A stretch of 64,000 nucleotides of DNA from Bacillus sp. FJAT-52991 (GCF_037201805.1 NZ_CP147404.1:3144501-3208500), one strand, 5' to 3'; positions 55,500-64,000 are shown, numbered from the stretch's first letter. Notes: generated from the sequence alone by a model not told the origin. Made by a program: numbers and translations.

Positions 55500-55591
55500 G
55501 TAGTTTTCCGTTTTGTAAGTTATCGATAATATAGCGGCAACGGTTGGTGGTGGCCCGAAAGCATCTGCTCTTTGTAGCGGGTGCTTTTTTC
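55500..55591 (+). ncRNA. Candidate small RNA with own promoter and terminator
   Basis: About 92 bases between a SigA-like promoter and a 12-bp terminator stem (55558-55569/55576-55587, T6). No open frame of note. GC-richer than its surroundings, with AGCGGCAACGGTTGG and GGTGGTGGCCC in single-strand-prone positions. The next plus-strand gene is not nearby, so it is not a leader. I do not recognise the family. Confidence 0.5.
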
Positions 55592-55596
55592 TTCAC

Positions 55597-55627
55597 AAAA
55601 AAGGATGCAGACATGTTTCCTGCACCC
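55597..55627 (-). terminator. Terminator of the LysM-NlpC/P60 gene
   Basis: GGTGCAG/CTGCATCC stem, T6 on the minus strand, 12 bases after the stop. Confidence 0.85.
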
Positions 55628-55638
55628 TCTCTCTTTCA

Positions 55639-57480
55639 TTAGTAAAATCGTTTAAAGCTATCAAATCTCTGTTTAAAATAGGGATTATCCAAACTAGTAA
55701 TCGTAATTCCCTTTGAAGAGCTTGCTTGAATAAATTGATTGTTTCCAAGGTAAATACCCATGTGCGATATTCCTTTTTTATAGGTGTTATTAAAGAAAAC
55801 AAGGTCTCCAGGCTTCGGATTAGACACAAAATAAGAGCGGCTATAATATCCCTCGGTATTCGTTCTTGGTATTTTTTTCCCTGCTTGGTTAAATACATAA
55901 TAAATATATCCACTACAATCAAAACCAGACGGCTGGGCTCCTCCCCACACATAAGGCACACCTATATACTTTTTCGCTTCAGCTAGCAAACGATCGACGG
56001 AAAAAGTATCATCAGATGGCTTTGGCGGCTTCGTGACAACGGGTGGCTGTCCTCCATCATTGGTAACTTTTAATTTTTGTCCCACATAAATAACGTCTGA
56101 AGTTAAGCCATTTAATTGCTTCAATTGCTGCACACTCATATTAAACATAATGGCAATCAAACTTAAGGAATCCCCTTTTTTTACTACATATGTATTGCTA
56201 GACGTTGGTGGCTTCGGCTTTGATGTTGGCGGCTTTGGCTTCGGCTTAGACGTTGGTGGCTGACCACTAACCTTCAATTTTTGCCCGACATAAATGGTAT
56301 GCGAAGTTAACCCATTTAATTGCATTAATTGCGTTACACTCATTTTGTGCATAGCGGCGATTTTACTTAAGGAATCCCCACTTTGAACAATATATGTACT
56401 AGATGAAGCAGGCGGTTTGCTTGGCGGCTTAGCAACAGGCGGTTTCGCTGATGATGGTTTCCCACTCACTTTTAATTTTTGTCCCACATAAATCATATGA
56501 GATTGCAAGCCGTTTAATTGCATTAATTGCGACACACTCATTTTGTGCATAGCGGCAATCTTGCTTAATGAATCGCCGCTTTGAACGATGTAGACGCCTG
56601 ATGAAGCTGGCGGCTTACTTGGCGGCTTGGCAACAGGCGGTTTCGTTGACGATGGTTTCCCGCTCACCTTTAGCTTTTGTCCGACATAAATATTATGTGA
56701 CTTCAAGCCGTTTAATTGCATTAACTGCGTTACACTCATTTTGTAACGTGCTGCGATCTTACTTAATGAATCGCCGCTTTGAACGGTATATGTCGATGTA
56801 GCCGCTTTCATCGATAATTCCGGCTCGTTCTCATCACTAACCGATGCAGATGACGCTTGGCCGCTGACAATTAATTTTTGACCTTCATAAATATTCGTTG
56901 ACTTTAACCCATTCAACTCTTGCAATTGAGCCACGCTCATTTGATAAACTTTAGCAATGGCATAAAGTGAATCCCCGTTTTGAACAGTGTATGTTTTCGT
57001 TCCAGAAGCTGGTTTCGTTACATTAGAAGAAGTCACTGACTTTGTTGCTGGAGTTACTTCAACTTCTTGGTTCGTTTCTTGTTCAGCTGGCATAGGTTCA
57101 CCTATTACCTTCAACTGCTGACCCGGATGAAGAATTGTCGTCGTTAATTCATTCAGTTCTTTCAGCTGATCGACTTCCATTTGATAAAGTTTCGCAATGG
57201 AAGCAAGTGTATCCCCCTCTTTGACCACGTAAATGGGACTATTGGAATCGGCAGCCTCCACAACCTCTTCGCTAATCTTTAATGTTTGTTCTGCATACAA
57301 TTGGTCACTGTTTAACCCATTCATTTTCTTGAGAACGTCTAACTCAACATTATACGCTTTTGAAATACTCTCAAGCGTTTCCCCAGACTTGACTACATGA
57401 TGTTCTGCTGCTTCTGCAACTGTGACAACACCAGTTGAAAGGACCGCTGCGGTCGATAAAGTGAATAGGGCTTTTTTCAT
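55639..57480 (-). CDS. Cell wall DL-endopeptidase with seven LysM repeats (LytE/LytF type)
   Basis: 613 residues. A signal peptide (about 1-25) is followed by seven LysM domains of about 44 residues (for example YTVQSGDSLSKIAARYKMS), separated by Pro/Lys/Ser linkers. The C-terminal NlpC/P60 domain (from about 500) has the catalytic Cys in FDCSGYIYY near 521 and His in SHMGIYLG near 570. It cuts the D-Glu-mDAP bond in peptidoglycan during growth or cell separation. B. subtilis LytF has five LysM and LytE three. A SigD-like promoter lies upstream, so it is probably expressed with motility, as LytF is. Confidence 0.93.
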   Translation of the reverse strand: MKKALFTLSTAAVLSTGVVTVAEAAEHHVVKSGETLESISKAYNVELDVLKKMNGLNSDQLYAEQTLKISEEVVEAADSNSPIYVVKEGDTLASIAKLYQMEVDQLKELNELTTTILHPGQQLKVIGEPMPAEQETNQEVEVTPATKSVTSSNVTKPASGTKTYTVQNGDSLYAIAKVYQMSVAQLQELNGLKSTNIYEGQKLIVSGQASSASVSDENEPELSMKAATSTYTVQSGDSLSKIAARYKMSVTQLMQLNGLKSHNIYVGQKLKVSGKPSSTKPPVAKPPSKPPASSGVYIVQSGDSLSKIAAMHKMSVSQLMQLNGLQSHMIYVGQKLKVSGKPSSAKPPVAKPPSKPPASSSTYIVQSGDSLSKIAAMHKMSVTQLMQLNGLTSHTIYVGQKLKVSGQPPTSKPKPKPPTSKPKPPTSSNTYVVKKGDSLSLIAIMFNMSVQQLKQLNGLTSDVIYVGQKLKVTNDGGQPPVVTKPPKPSDDTFSVDRLLAEAKKYIGVPYVWGGAQPSGFDCSGYIYYVFNQAGKKIPRTNTEGYYSRSYFVSNPKPGDLVFFNNTYKKGISHMGIYLGNNQFIQASSSKGITITSLDNPYFKQRFDSFKRFY

Positions 57481-57530
57481 TTCGAATCTCCTCTCACATG
57501 AAGCTTCGTGAACAAATCACTTTTTCCTTT

Positions 57531-57556
57531 ATATCGACTCGCTTCTGGAAGACTTA
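57531..57556 (-). promoter_or_regulatory. SigD-like promoter of the endopeptidase gene
   Basis: Minus strand TAAG, 14 bases, GTCGATAT (7 of 8 in the -10), about 50 bases before the start codon. B. subtilis lytF is also SigD-dependent. Confidence 0.65.
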
Positions 57557-57754
57557 ATAAAAATCCAACTTTAAACATCTTTATACCTATAAAATTCTTT
57601 TTAATTTCCTGTTTTATCTATTTTATTATGATAAAAGATATATTTTAAATCATGTATATCGACTGTTAACAGACCATTGAAGCAGGACTTTGTTTCTTGA
57701 AAAACCATCCCTTTATACTGATTTAGACTAATTTAGAACGATTTCACTTATCAG

Positions 57755-59056
57755 TTATAATTCTTTTTTACCAATCGAATAATACTGGACTCCTGTTGCC
57801 CACATATCATCTGCTGACAAGCAGTTTCGTCCGTCAATGACAATTGGCTGATTCAACAATTGGAAAAATTGTTGAGGAGGGACATTTTTGATTTCATCCC
57901 ATTCCGTTAAGATCACTGCAACATCACTGTTTTGAAGGGCTTCTTCAACGGAAGTGACATAAGCAATGCGATCTTGAAAAATGAGATGAGCATTAGCTTC
58001 AGCTGCAGGGTCATAACCAATAACATTTGCCCCTTCCTGTAACATAGCCTCTATAACGGCAATCGAGGGAGCCCTTCTCATATCATCTGTGTTCGGTTTA
58101 AACGAAAGCCCCATCACAGCTACTTGCTTGCCTGTTAATGGCGCCACTAACGCTTTCACTTTATTGATAAAATAATCAATCTGAAGTTCATTGGCTCGTT
58201 TCGCCGCTTCGACAGTTGTAAGCTGAACGTCATGTTCACTCGCTAAATGCAACAATGCTTCAATATCCTTTGGAAAGCAAGAACCACCATAGCCCACTCC
58301 TGCTCGCAAAAATTGATGACCGATTCGCACATCCATCCCCATTCCTATTGCCACATCCGCAATATTTCCTCCTACTTTCTCCACAAGGCGAGCCATTTCA
58401 TTGATAAAACTAATTTTAGACGCTAAAAAAGCATTGGACGCATACTTAATCAATTCCGCACTATTTAAGTCCGTTGTAAAAATCGGTCGACCTAGCGGCT
58501 CGTACAAACGTTGCATTTCGCGGGCCGTACGCTCATCCTCTGCTCCAATAATGATGCGATCTCCGTAAAACGCATCTTCAAGAGCAGAGCCTTCGCGCAA
58601 AAATTCTGGTGTCGATGCCACAGAAAATACCACTTTGTCTGCTTGTGCTTGTTGAATCCACTCTTTCATCTTTTTACTTGTCCCCGGCGGAACGGTGCTT
58701 TTGATGGCCGTGATAAACCCTGGCATCATAGCGTATTTCCCAATCTCACTAGCGAGTGTACGAAGCGACTGCAAGTCTGCGCTTCCATCCGGCAAAGACG
58801 GTGTGCCAACGGTAATCACGATGACTTCAGCAGCGGAAAATGCGGCTTTCATATCGCTTGTAAATGAAAGCTGACGATAATATGTATGTAAAGCGGCTTC
58901 TAAACCGGGTTCGAATATGGGCAGCTCCTTCTTTTTTAATTGATTAATTTTTCTAGTATCCGTATCTAAGCACGTTACTTCACAGCCTACACGAGCAAGG
59001 ACGACCGCCGTGACGATCCCCACATAGCCCATACCGGCCACTGTTACTTTTTTCAT
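57755..59056 (-). CDS. ugd: UDP-glucose 6-dehydrogenase
   Basis: 433 residues. It has an NAD-binding AGMGYVGIVTAVVLA, STVPPGTSKKM, the catalytic Cys in GVGYGGSCFPKDIEAL, and GLSFKPNTDDMRRAPS in the UDP-binding domain. It oxidises UDP-glucose to UDP-glucuronate, used for teichuronic acid or exopolysaccharide (TuaD/Ugd). GAAAGG lies before the ATG. tua-type glycosyltransferases are not in the window, so the destination of the glucuronate is unknown. Confidence 0.95.
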   Translation of the reverse strand: MKKVTVAGMGYVGIVTAVVLARVGCEVTCLDTDTRKINQLKKKELPIFEPGLEAALHTYYRQLSFTSDMKAAFSAAEVIVITVGTPSLPDGSADLQSLRTLASEIGKYAMMPGFITAIKSTVPPGTSKKMKEWIQQAQADKVVFSVASTPEFLREGSALEDAFYGDRIIIGAEDERTAREMQRLYEPLGRPIFTTDLNSAELIKYASNAFLASKISFINEMARLVEKVGGNIADVAIGMGMDVRIGHQFLRAGVGYGGSCFPKDIEALLHLASEHDVQLTTVEAAKRANELQIDYFINKVKALVAPLTGKQVAVMGLSFKPNTDDMRRAPSIAVIEAMLQEGANVIGYDPAAEANAHLIFQDRIAYVTSVEEALQNSDVAVILTEWDEIKNVPPQQFFQLLNQPIVIDGRNCLSADDMWATGVQYYSIGKKEL

Positions 59057-59098
59057 ATTTGACGACCTTTCTTTTCTTTCATTGCTTCATTTACTATA

Positions 59099-59142
59099 CA
59101 AAAAAAGACCACCATCAACAAATTGTTTGCTGACGATGGTCT
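59099..59142 (-). terminator. Terminator of the penicillin-binding protein gene
   Basis: A 17-bp stem with three G-T pairs (59106-59122/59126-59142) and T7 on the minus strand. Confidence 0.9.
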
Positions 59143-59150
59143 CTATGTTC

Positions 59151-61157
59151 TTACTGAGCAGCCTGTAAAAAGACATTTCGGCTCGCTTCTATTGCTAATT
59201 TACTTCCTCCCTGACCTTCTACACCTTCTACCATTAGCGCTAACATAAAGGCAGGGTTTTTCTGGTCATAAGCGACAAACAATCCATTTTCTTTCCCGCG
59301 AGTGCCCTGTTCTGTTTTTAATTCCGCTGTGCCTGTTTTTCCAGCTAATGCTAACCCTGGCACATCAGCTAATTTAGCGGTTCCCTTTTGAACAACGAGT
59401 CGCAAATCCTGTTGTAACATCTTGGCTTCCTCTGCTGTGAGCAATTCTTTTTTCCATTCTTCCGGCTTTGCTTGAGCGAGAAGCTGCGGCTTCATCATCG
59501 TTCCATCATTCACAATCGCGCCGTACATAGAAGCGAGATGTAGCATGCTTGTTAACACTTCTCCTTGTCCATAGCCTGTGTCACTTAGCAGTAGCTCTTT
59601 ATTCAAATTTCCACTGTTAGAAATTTGCGATGTACGAATCGGATAGTCAAATGGAAGCTTTTCAGCAAAACCAAATGCTTTCATGCCATCGACCATTTTC
59701 TCTGGACCAATTTCAAGTGCTGTTTGAGCAAAGTAAATATTGTCCGAGTACATGAGTGCTTCTTGCAAGTTCACAGGCTGACCGATATCTTTGACCCGCG
59801 TGACGCGATAGCTGCCCCATGAAGAATCCTTCTGCCATTGTAGCCCTTTAATATCGCGTTCTTTCTTTGGATCGAGCGTTTTCGTCTGTAAACCGATAGC
59901 CGCTGTCAACGGTTTAATCGTAGACCCCGGTGAATAAGTAGCAGCAAATCGATTGAGCAGCGGTTTTTTCGGATCATTTTCTAACTCTTTATAGCGTTCG
60001 TTGCTCACACCAAGAACAAATTCATTTGGATCAAATGCTGGTGAACTTGTAAGCGTTAATACTTCGCCTGTTTTAGGATCGACAGCAGCAGCCGTACCTG
60101 GCATTCCTTTTAGCTGCTCATACACATTTTTTTGCAGTTCCGCATCAATGGCTACTTTTACATCTTTTCCATTTTGAGCAGGCGTTTCAGCTAACGTCAC
60201 CGGTTCTGCTTTTGCTTTTTCAATATAGATTCGATGGCCATTTTTTTCCTTCAGTTCATCTTCTAACAATTGCTCAAGCCCGCGTTTTCCGATTTGGTCA
60301 TGCTGAGAATAACCTTTGTCTTTTAACTTTTTCAGTTCTTCTCCATTAATAGGCCCTATGTATCCTGTTAAATGAGCTGTCGCTTCTTTGTATGGATATT
60401 CTCGCATTGAAATTTCCTCTACCGTCGTTCCCGGTAACCCTTCAAGCTTAGCCACTTTATCTTGCTCGCTATAAGCTAGTTTCTTCAACGGAACAAAGTA
60501 GCCTGGCTGTACCCAGCTTTGCTTTAACTGTTCGTCAATGAATTCTGGCTTGATTTGAAGCAGTTGAGCCACTTTCGCTTTCGCCTCAGCATTTTCATCT
60601 ATTTCCCCAGCGATTAAGCCTGCCATATAACCGCGGCCATTGACGGCTAAAGAGTTGCCATTGCGGTCAAAAATCTGCCCACGCGTGCCCTTTAGCGTTT
60701 CAATGCGAATCTTATCGCCTTCGTCTAAGTCAGGGAAAATATAGCTCGTATCCCAGTCGATAAACCAGTTTTCTCCTTCTTCCGTTTCTTTGAGCTTTAA
60801 GACCGCATTCTTCTCAAACTTTATCGGTCCGGCCAATGTGTCCATTTCCACTTTGATTGGAATCTCCGCTCGTTTTTTCTCTCCCCAATCTTTCTCCTCT
60901 TTCGCAAGGGAGGTTACTTTTAAATTTTTCACCTCTAAATCTTTATAAATCGTTTGATAGCGCTCGCTAAAATCCTTCTCTTTCACTTTTTCTTTAACAG
61001 CAGGAGATACATAGTTTTTGTACATGCTACTAAACTTTTGTTGATTCCATAACTCTAAATATTCATCGAGACGTTCTTCCGGAGAAGGCGTTCGATTACA
61101 GGCGGCAAGACTGAACGTCAATAGTAGCAACCCGATCATCAGAATGTATTTCTTCAT
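59151..61157 (-). CDS. pbpC: Class B penicillin-binding protein 3 (PbpC type)
   Basis: 668 residues, exactly the length of B. subtilis PBP3, from ATG 61157 behind GAGGTG. A lipoprotein-like signal (lipobox LAAC) leads to an NTF2-like MecA_N domain (about 27-145), a dimerisation domain (GTRGQIFDRNGNSLAVNGRG) and a transpeptidase domain with SPGSTIKPL (Ser near 407), YSDN near 470 and AGKTGTAEL near 605. It cross-links peptidoglycan. Homologues with the MecA_N domain often show low beta-lactam affinity. A beta-lactamase gene lies close by. Confidence 0.94.
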   Translation of the reverse strand: MKKYILMIGLLLLTFSLAACNRTPSPEERLDEYLELWNQQKFSSMYKNYVSPAVKEKVKEKDFSERYQTIYKDLEVKNLKVTSLAKEEKDWGEKKRAEIPIKVEMDTLAGPIKFEKNAVLKLKETEEGENWFIDWDTSYIFPDLDEGDKIRIETLKGTRGQIFDRNGNSLAVNGRGYMAGLIAGEIDENAEAKAKVAQLLQIKPEFIDEQLKQSWVQPGYFVPLKKLAYSEQDKVAKLEGLPGTTVEEISMREYPYKEATAHLTGYIGPINGEELKKLKDKGYSQHDQIGKRGLEQLLEDELKEKNGHRIYIEKAKAEPVTLAETPAQNGKDVKVAIDAELQKNVYEQLKGMPGTAAAVDPKTGEVLTLTSSPAFDPNEFVLGVSNERYKELENDPKKPLLNRFAATYSPGSTIKPLTAAIGLQTKTLDPKKERDIKGLQWQKDSSWGSYRVTRVKDIGQPVNLQEALMYSDNIYFAQTALEIGPEKMVDGMKAFGFAEKLPFDYPIRTSQISNSGNLNKELLLSDTGYGQGEVLTSMLHLASMYGAIVNDGTMMKPQLLAQAKPEEWKKELLTAEEAKMLQQDLRLVVQKGTAKLADVPGLALAGKTGTAELKTEQGTRGKENGLFVAYDQKNPAFMLALMVEGVEGQGGSKLAIEASRNVFLQAAQ

Positions 61158-61220
61158 CTTTTCACCTCGGAGTTTTTTATAAACATACATCCAACTTATT
61201 CTTATTATAACAGGAAATAA

Positions 61221-62177
61221 TTAGTTATTTACTACAAGTTTCTTCGCATGCGATACGTAGCTATGCAAGATCATTCCAAGGACAATAAACAGCATGCCCA
61301 TCCAAGAAATAGCCGTTGGCAGCGGGGCTGATAAAAGAAGAACTTCCAAAACAACAGCAAACAGCACTTCAAAGGATTGGGTCGCTTCAACAGCCCCTAA
61401 CTTTTGCATATTGTCTCGAACAAGATCTGTTGCTGCAAAAAATAGCACGGTTGCAAATACACCGGAAAAAAGGGCCACAAGCCCGGATTGCATCACTTGA
61501 TTTTGACTTGGCCAACCAACTGTCATCGCTGCGTATGCAGACAAAAGCAGCCAAAATGGCAAGCTAGCAAGTGTCATTCCAAGCACCCGCTGATAGGCAT
61601 CCAATCGATTTGCACACACTTCCATCATTTTTCGATTCCCAAGTGGATAAGCAAAAGATGCAATGATAATAGGCCATGTACATGAGATCACCGCTTGCCA
61701 CGAAAGATTGCGGGCATGCTCCATCTGCATGGAAGCAACCCCCAACAAGATAATAAGTGACATCATAAGTCCACGAACCGGAATCGTTCCACGTTGTTTT
61801 TTCTTGCCAGTAGGCGTAGAAATGGTGACGAAAAACAGCGGGGCCAGCAAGGAACCAGAAATAATCGTCATTTGCCAAGTTCCTGCAATTAACCAACCCG
61901 GCCCATATGCTGCTGCAAAACATAATGGTGCATAGAAAAGACCAAAACCGACAATGCTCCACAATAACCAGCTTGAAGGATGCTTCTTCATTTCTTGAAA
62001 AAGAGGATTTAGTCCTTTTCTAGCGGCAACAACGATAAGCAACAGCGGCACCATAAAAATATAGCGCAAGGAGGCACTCCACATCCAATGACCTCCATCC
62101 ACTTCCATTAATCGATTGAGCACAAACGTAAAAGCAAAGAAAAAAGCAGAAAGCACCCCTAACACGATCGGCCTCAT
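61221..62177 (-). CDS. EamA/EmrE-type multidrug efflux transporter
   Basis: 318 residues with about ten membrane helices in two similar halves (GVLSAFFFAFTFVLNRLME at the start, LEVLLLSAPLPTAISWMGMLFIVLGMILHSYV at the end). It belongs to the drug/metabolite transporter superfamily, probably the putative EmrE group (PF13536). The substrate is unknown. A ribosome site GGAGGTGA lies before the ATG. It runs in the same direction as pbpC but 63 bases separate them with no clear terminator between. Confidence 0.85.
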   Translation of the reverse strand: MRPIVLGVLSAFFFAFTFVLNRLMEVDGGHWMWSASLRYIFMVPLLLIVVAARKGLNPLFQEMKKHPSSWLLWSIVGFGLFYAPLCFAAAYGPGWLIAGTWQMTIISGSLLAPLFFVTISTPTGKKKQRGTIPVRGLMMSLIILLGVASMQMEHARNLSWQAVISCTWPIIIASFAYPLGNRKMMEVCANRLDAYQRVLGMTLASLPFWLLLSAYAAMTVGWPSQNQVMQSGLVALFSGVFATVLFFAATDLVRDNMQKLGAVEATQSFEVLFAVVLEVLLLSAPLPTAISWMGMLFIVLGMILHSYVSHAKKLVVNN

Positions 62178-62460
62178 CCAATCACCTCCATTCGATAGAA
62201 TTGTACCGAATACAATATATCGAATATTTCAAATTTAATAAATAGCTCTGTTAAAGGGTAAAATCGATTTTTTATTTAAAGAAGAGGACTCCAATATTAG
62301 ATTTCTCATTCGAACATTCTGAAATCCTAAGTCTACTGTTGGTTTGTAATAAAGTTTGATCAACAATCGCGCCCGATTGTTGAAGATATTAACTACTTTT
62401 TCTTGTTGAACTAACGCACCTTATAGTTTAAGTACATTATTTCACAATCTTTCTTAAGGA
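62178..62460. other. Intergenic region upstream of the EamA transporter
   Basis: No gene seen. It contains a perfect 10-bp hairpin (62360-62369/62374-62383, loop CGCC) without a T-run and otherwise AT-rich sequence. Confidence 0.5.
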
Positions 62461-62461
62461 A

Positions 62462-62493
62462 TAAAAAAAGCGACCTTCATCTTAAAAGGTCAC
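62462..62493 (-). terminator. Second minus-strand terminator downstream of bla
   Basis: GTGACCTT/AAGGTCGC stem with one mismatch and T7. About 160 bases separate it from the bla terminator, though no minus-strand gene lies between. Confidence 0.75.
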
Positions 62494-62652
62494 TCATCGT
62501 TAGCTGACCATAAAAAATTGAATGTTGAAGCTAGGAACTGCCCTGTTAGCCAACCATGCTGCACTTCATAGCACCACAGATAATGAAAGACTTTCGTTCT
62601 TTCATGGGAGTTGAAGAAGGGTCACCATAACAATCGTTATAGGAATTAATCT

Positions 62653-62686
62653 ACTAAAAAAGGCTACTTAACGTAACCTTTTTAGT
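62653..62686 (-). terminator. Terminator of the beta-lactamase gene
   Basis: Stem of about 14 pairs (62653-62667/62673-62686) with a bulge and one mismatch, 12 bases after the bla stop. Confidence 0.82.
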
Positions 62687-62697
62687 ACAATCATTTT

Positions 62698-63645
62698 CTA
62701 TTTATTTTTGACTTTAAGAGCCTTAATTACTTCTTCTGTTGCCTCAGCAATAAGCTCGTCGTTATAATCAGCGTCTTTTTTATCACGACTTGAAAGTATA
62801 GCAAGAACAATAGGGTCCCCTTTTGATGGCCAAATGATCGCAATGTCATTTCGTGTACCATATGATCCTGCTCCAGTCTTATCAGCCACTACCCAATCTT
62901 TCGGCACTCCAGCACGAATTAACGCATCTCCAGTAGTATTTCCCTTCATCCAATCTATTAAAAGTTCACGTTTCTCAGTTGGAAGTGTATCTCCCAATGT
63001 AAAAGCCTGAAGACTAGTAGCAAGTGCTCTTGGTGTACTCGTATCATGAGTTTCACCAGGATTAACTTCATTTAAATCTGGCTCAAATCGCTCAGGGTTG
63101 GTAATATTATCTCCAATTTCCTCCAGTGCTTTTTTAAATCCATTCGGTCCCCCCAGTTGCTCAAGGATAAGGTTTCCAGCAGTATTGTCACTGTATCGAA
63201 GAGAAGCATCACAAAGCTCCTTAAGAGTCATCCCCGTATCAACATACTTTTCTGTAATCGGACTATAATTAACAAGCTCCTCACTTGTATAGGTAATTAT
63301 TTGATTAAGGTCTTCTATTGATTTCTGTTGTAAAAGTGCTCCTACAGCTAGAGCCTTATGAGTAGATGTATAAGCAAAACGCTCATCTGGATGATAGGTT
63401 ACTGTTTGGTTTGTACCGGTATCCAACGCAAAGACCCCAAGCCTCGCATCATATTCCTTCTCAAGTTGTTCAAATTTCTCCATTGTGGTTTCTTTTGCCA
63501 TTATATTTTCTGACGTTTGGTTAGTTCCCCCTGTATGTTCTGTTTCTGGTTGTTGTACAACCTGTTTTTTCTCATCTGAGCAGCCTACAACCATAAGCGC
63601 CAAGCCTATCGGTACTAATATTTGATAAAACCCTCTTTTGTTCAT
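62698..63645 (-). CDS. bla: Class A beta-lactamase, lipoprotein form
   Basis: 315 residues. A lipoprotein signal (lipobox MVVGCS, near residue 22) precedes a linker and the serine beta-lactamase domain. All catalytic elements are present: STHK (near 94), YSDN (near 143), the omega-loop FEPDLNE (near 188) and KTGAGSYG (near 254). The protein would be anchored outside the membrane and hydrolyse penicillins, as Bacillus PenP does. AGGAGG lies nine bases before the ATG. BlaI-like dyads and divergent blaR1 indicate beta-lactam-induced expression. Confidence 0.96.
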   Translation of the reverse strand: MNKRGFYQILVPIGLALMVVGCSDEKKQVVQQPETEHTGGTNQTSENIMAKETTMEKFEQLEKEYDARLGVFALDTGTNQTVTYHPDERFAYTSTHKALAVGALLQQKSIEDLNQIITYTSEELVNYSPITEKYVDTGMTLKELCDASLRYSDNTAGNLILEQLGGPNGFKKALEEIGDNITNPERFEPDLNEVNPGETHDTSTPRALATSLQAFTLGDTLPTEKRELLIDWMKGNTTGDALIRAGVPKDWVVADKTGAGSYGTRNDIAIIWPSKGDPIVLAILSSRDKKDADYNDELIAEATEEVIKALKVKNK

Positions 63646-63724
63646 GATGTAAAACCTCCTAATTATTTGATTAGACTCTTATGTACGAATTGAAAAAACA
63701 GCCTTATTCAAGAAGCTTCTGAAG

Positions 63725-63776
63725 ATTACGTTTGTAGTCCGATTACATCTGTAGTACAGTATTACATATGTAATCA
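63725..63776. promoter_or_regulatory. Three BlaI-like operators between bla and blaR1
   Basis: ATTACGTTTGTAGT (63725-63738), ATTACATCTGTAGT (63742-63755) and ATTACATATGTAAT (63761-63774) fit the BlaI/MecI dyad TACAnnTGTA. The last is a perfect palindrome. They lie in the 227-base divergent region. Confidence 0.82.
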
Positions 63777-63872
63777 AATAAAGTCAACTTTTTATTTTTC
63801 ACCATCAAGCTACTATAAATAAATATGCTATATACCTGTTTTTAAAAATTAAAAAATCCAAGAGAGTTGGTG

Positions 63873-64000
63873 TTGAAGGACATGTTTTTAACTCATTTTA
63901 TAATTGGCCTATTGGTGTCTTCATTTTCCGTTACTGTTATTCTATTTATACGAAAATGGTTTGGAAGACAACTAACAGCAAAATGGCACTATCATTTGTG
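63873..64000 (+). CDS. blaR1: BlaR1/MecR1 beta-lactam sensor, N-terminal fragment
   Basis: About 42 residues visible, cut by the right edge. The sequence (FLTHFIIGLLVSSFSVTVILFIRKWFGRQLTAKWHYHLW) is a first membrane helix followed by the basic loop and AKWHYHLW typical of M56-family BlaR1. The TTG at 63873 follows GAGAG at six bases; an ATG at 63882 is the alternative. The full protein would sense beta-lactams outside and activate BlaI cleavage. blaI is not in the window. Confidence 0.8.
   Translation, partial: MKDMFLTHFIIGLLVSSFSVTVILFIRKWFGRQLTAKWHYHL

Overview
The window is chromosomal DNA of a low-GC Gram-positive, spore-forming, motile member of the Bacillaceae. Gene content and order match the Bacillus subtilis degSU-comF-flg-hag neighbourhood and the yvyE-tagU-tagO neighbourhood. 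Other signs are SigD-type flagellar promoters, strong AAGGAGG ribosome sites, GlpP antitermination and SecA2/SlaP. The genus cannot be fixed from sequence reading alone.

Layout: 1-2240 holds the tail of a small membrane protein gene and an IS200/IS605 element (tnpA, tnpB, candidate reRNA). 2391-10972 holds a chemoreceptor, then glpP and a GlpP-type leader feeding a six-gene operon: ugpBAEC, a TIM-barrel isomerase-like protein and a HAD-IIA phosphatase. 11049-17460 (minus strand) is an unusual operon of chemoreceptor, single-module NRPS with terminal reductase, and Sfp-type phosphopantetheinyl transferase, led by a cyclic-di-GMP-I (GEMM) riboswitch plus terminator. A second GEMM-I riboswitch plus terminator faces the other way (18021-18169) and leads a Myb/SANT-like DNA-binding protein. 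trmO follows.

19678-30292 (minus) is an AT-rich flagellin-glycosylation island: pseC, pseI, a PIG-L deacetylase, a sugar N-formyltransferase, pseH, pseG, pseF, pseB and two Maf glycosyltransferases around a small helical protein. Next come two nearly identical flagellin genes, each with its own SigD-like promoter and a CsrA-type hairpin, then csrA, fliW, yviE, flgL, flgK, flgN, flgM, yvyF, comFC and comFA. The CsrA-FliW-flagellin control circuit, the flagellar structural genes and the sugar that decorates flagellin are therefore all present together.

39871-48849 holds a membrane-anchored protein of uncertain function, degV, a possible spore-surface protein, luxS, a lipoprotein, degU, degS, yvyE and tagU. 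An IS110-family element (transposase plus candidate bridge RNA) sits between tagU and tagO. 50742-62177 is cell-envelope territory: tagO, secA2-slaP, a seven-LysM NlpC/P60 endopeptidase with a SigD-like promoter, ugd, a PBP3-type transpeptidase and an EamA/EmrE-type transporter. The window ends with a class A beta-lactamase gene divergent from the start of blaR1, with three BlaI-like dyads between them.

The most distinctive material is the pair of divergent cyclic-di-GMP riboswitches controlling a chemoreceptor-NRPS-PPTase operon and a DNA-binding protein, next to a pseudaminic-acid pathway that carries both acetyl- and formyltransferase arms.
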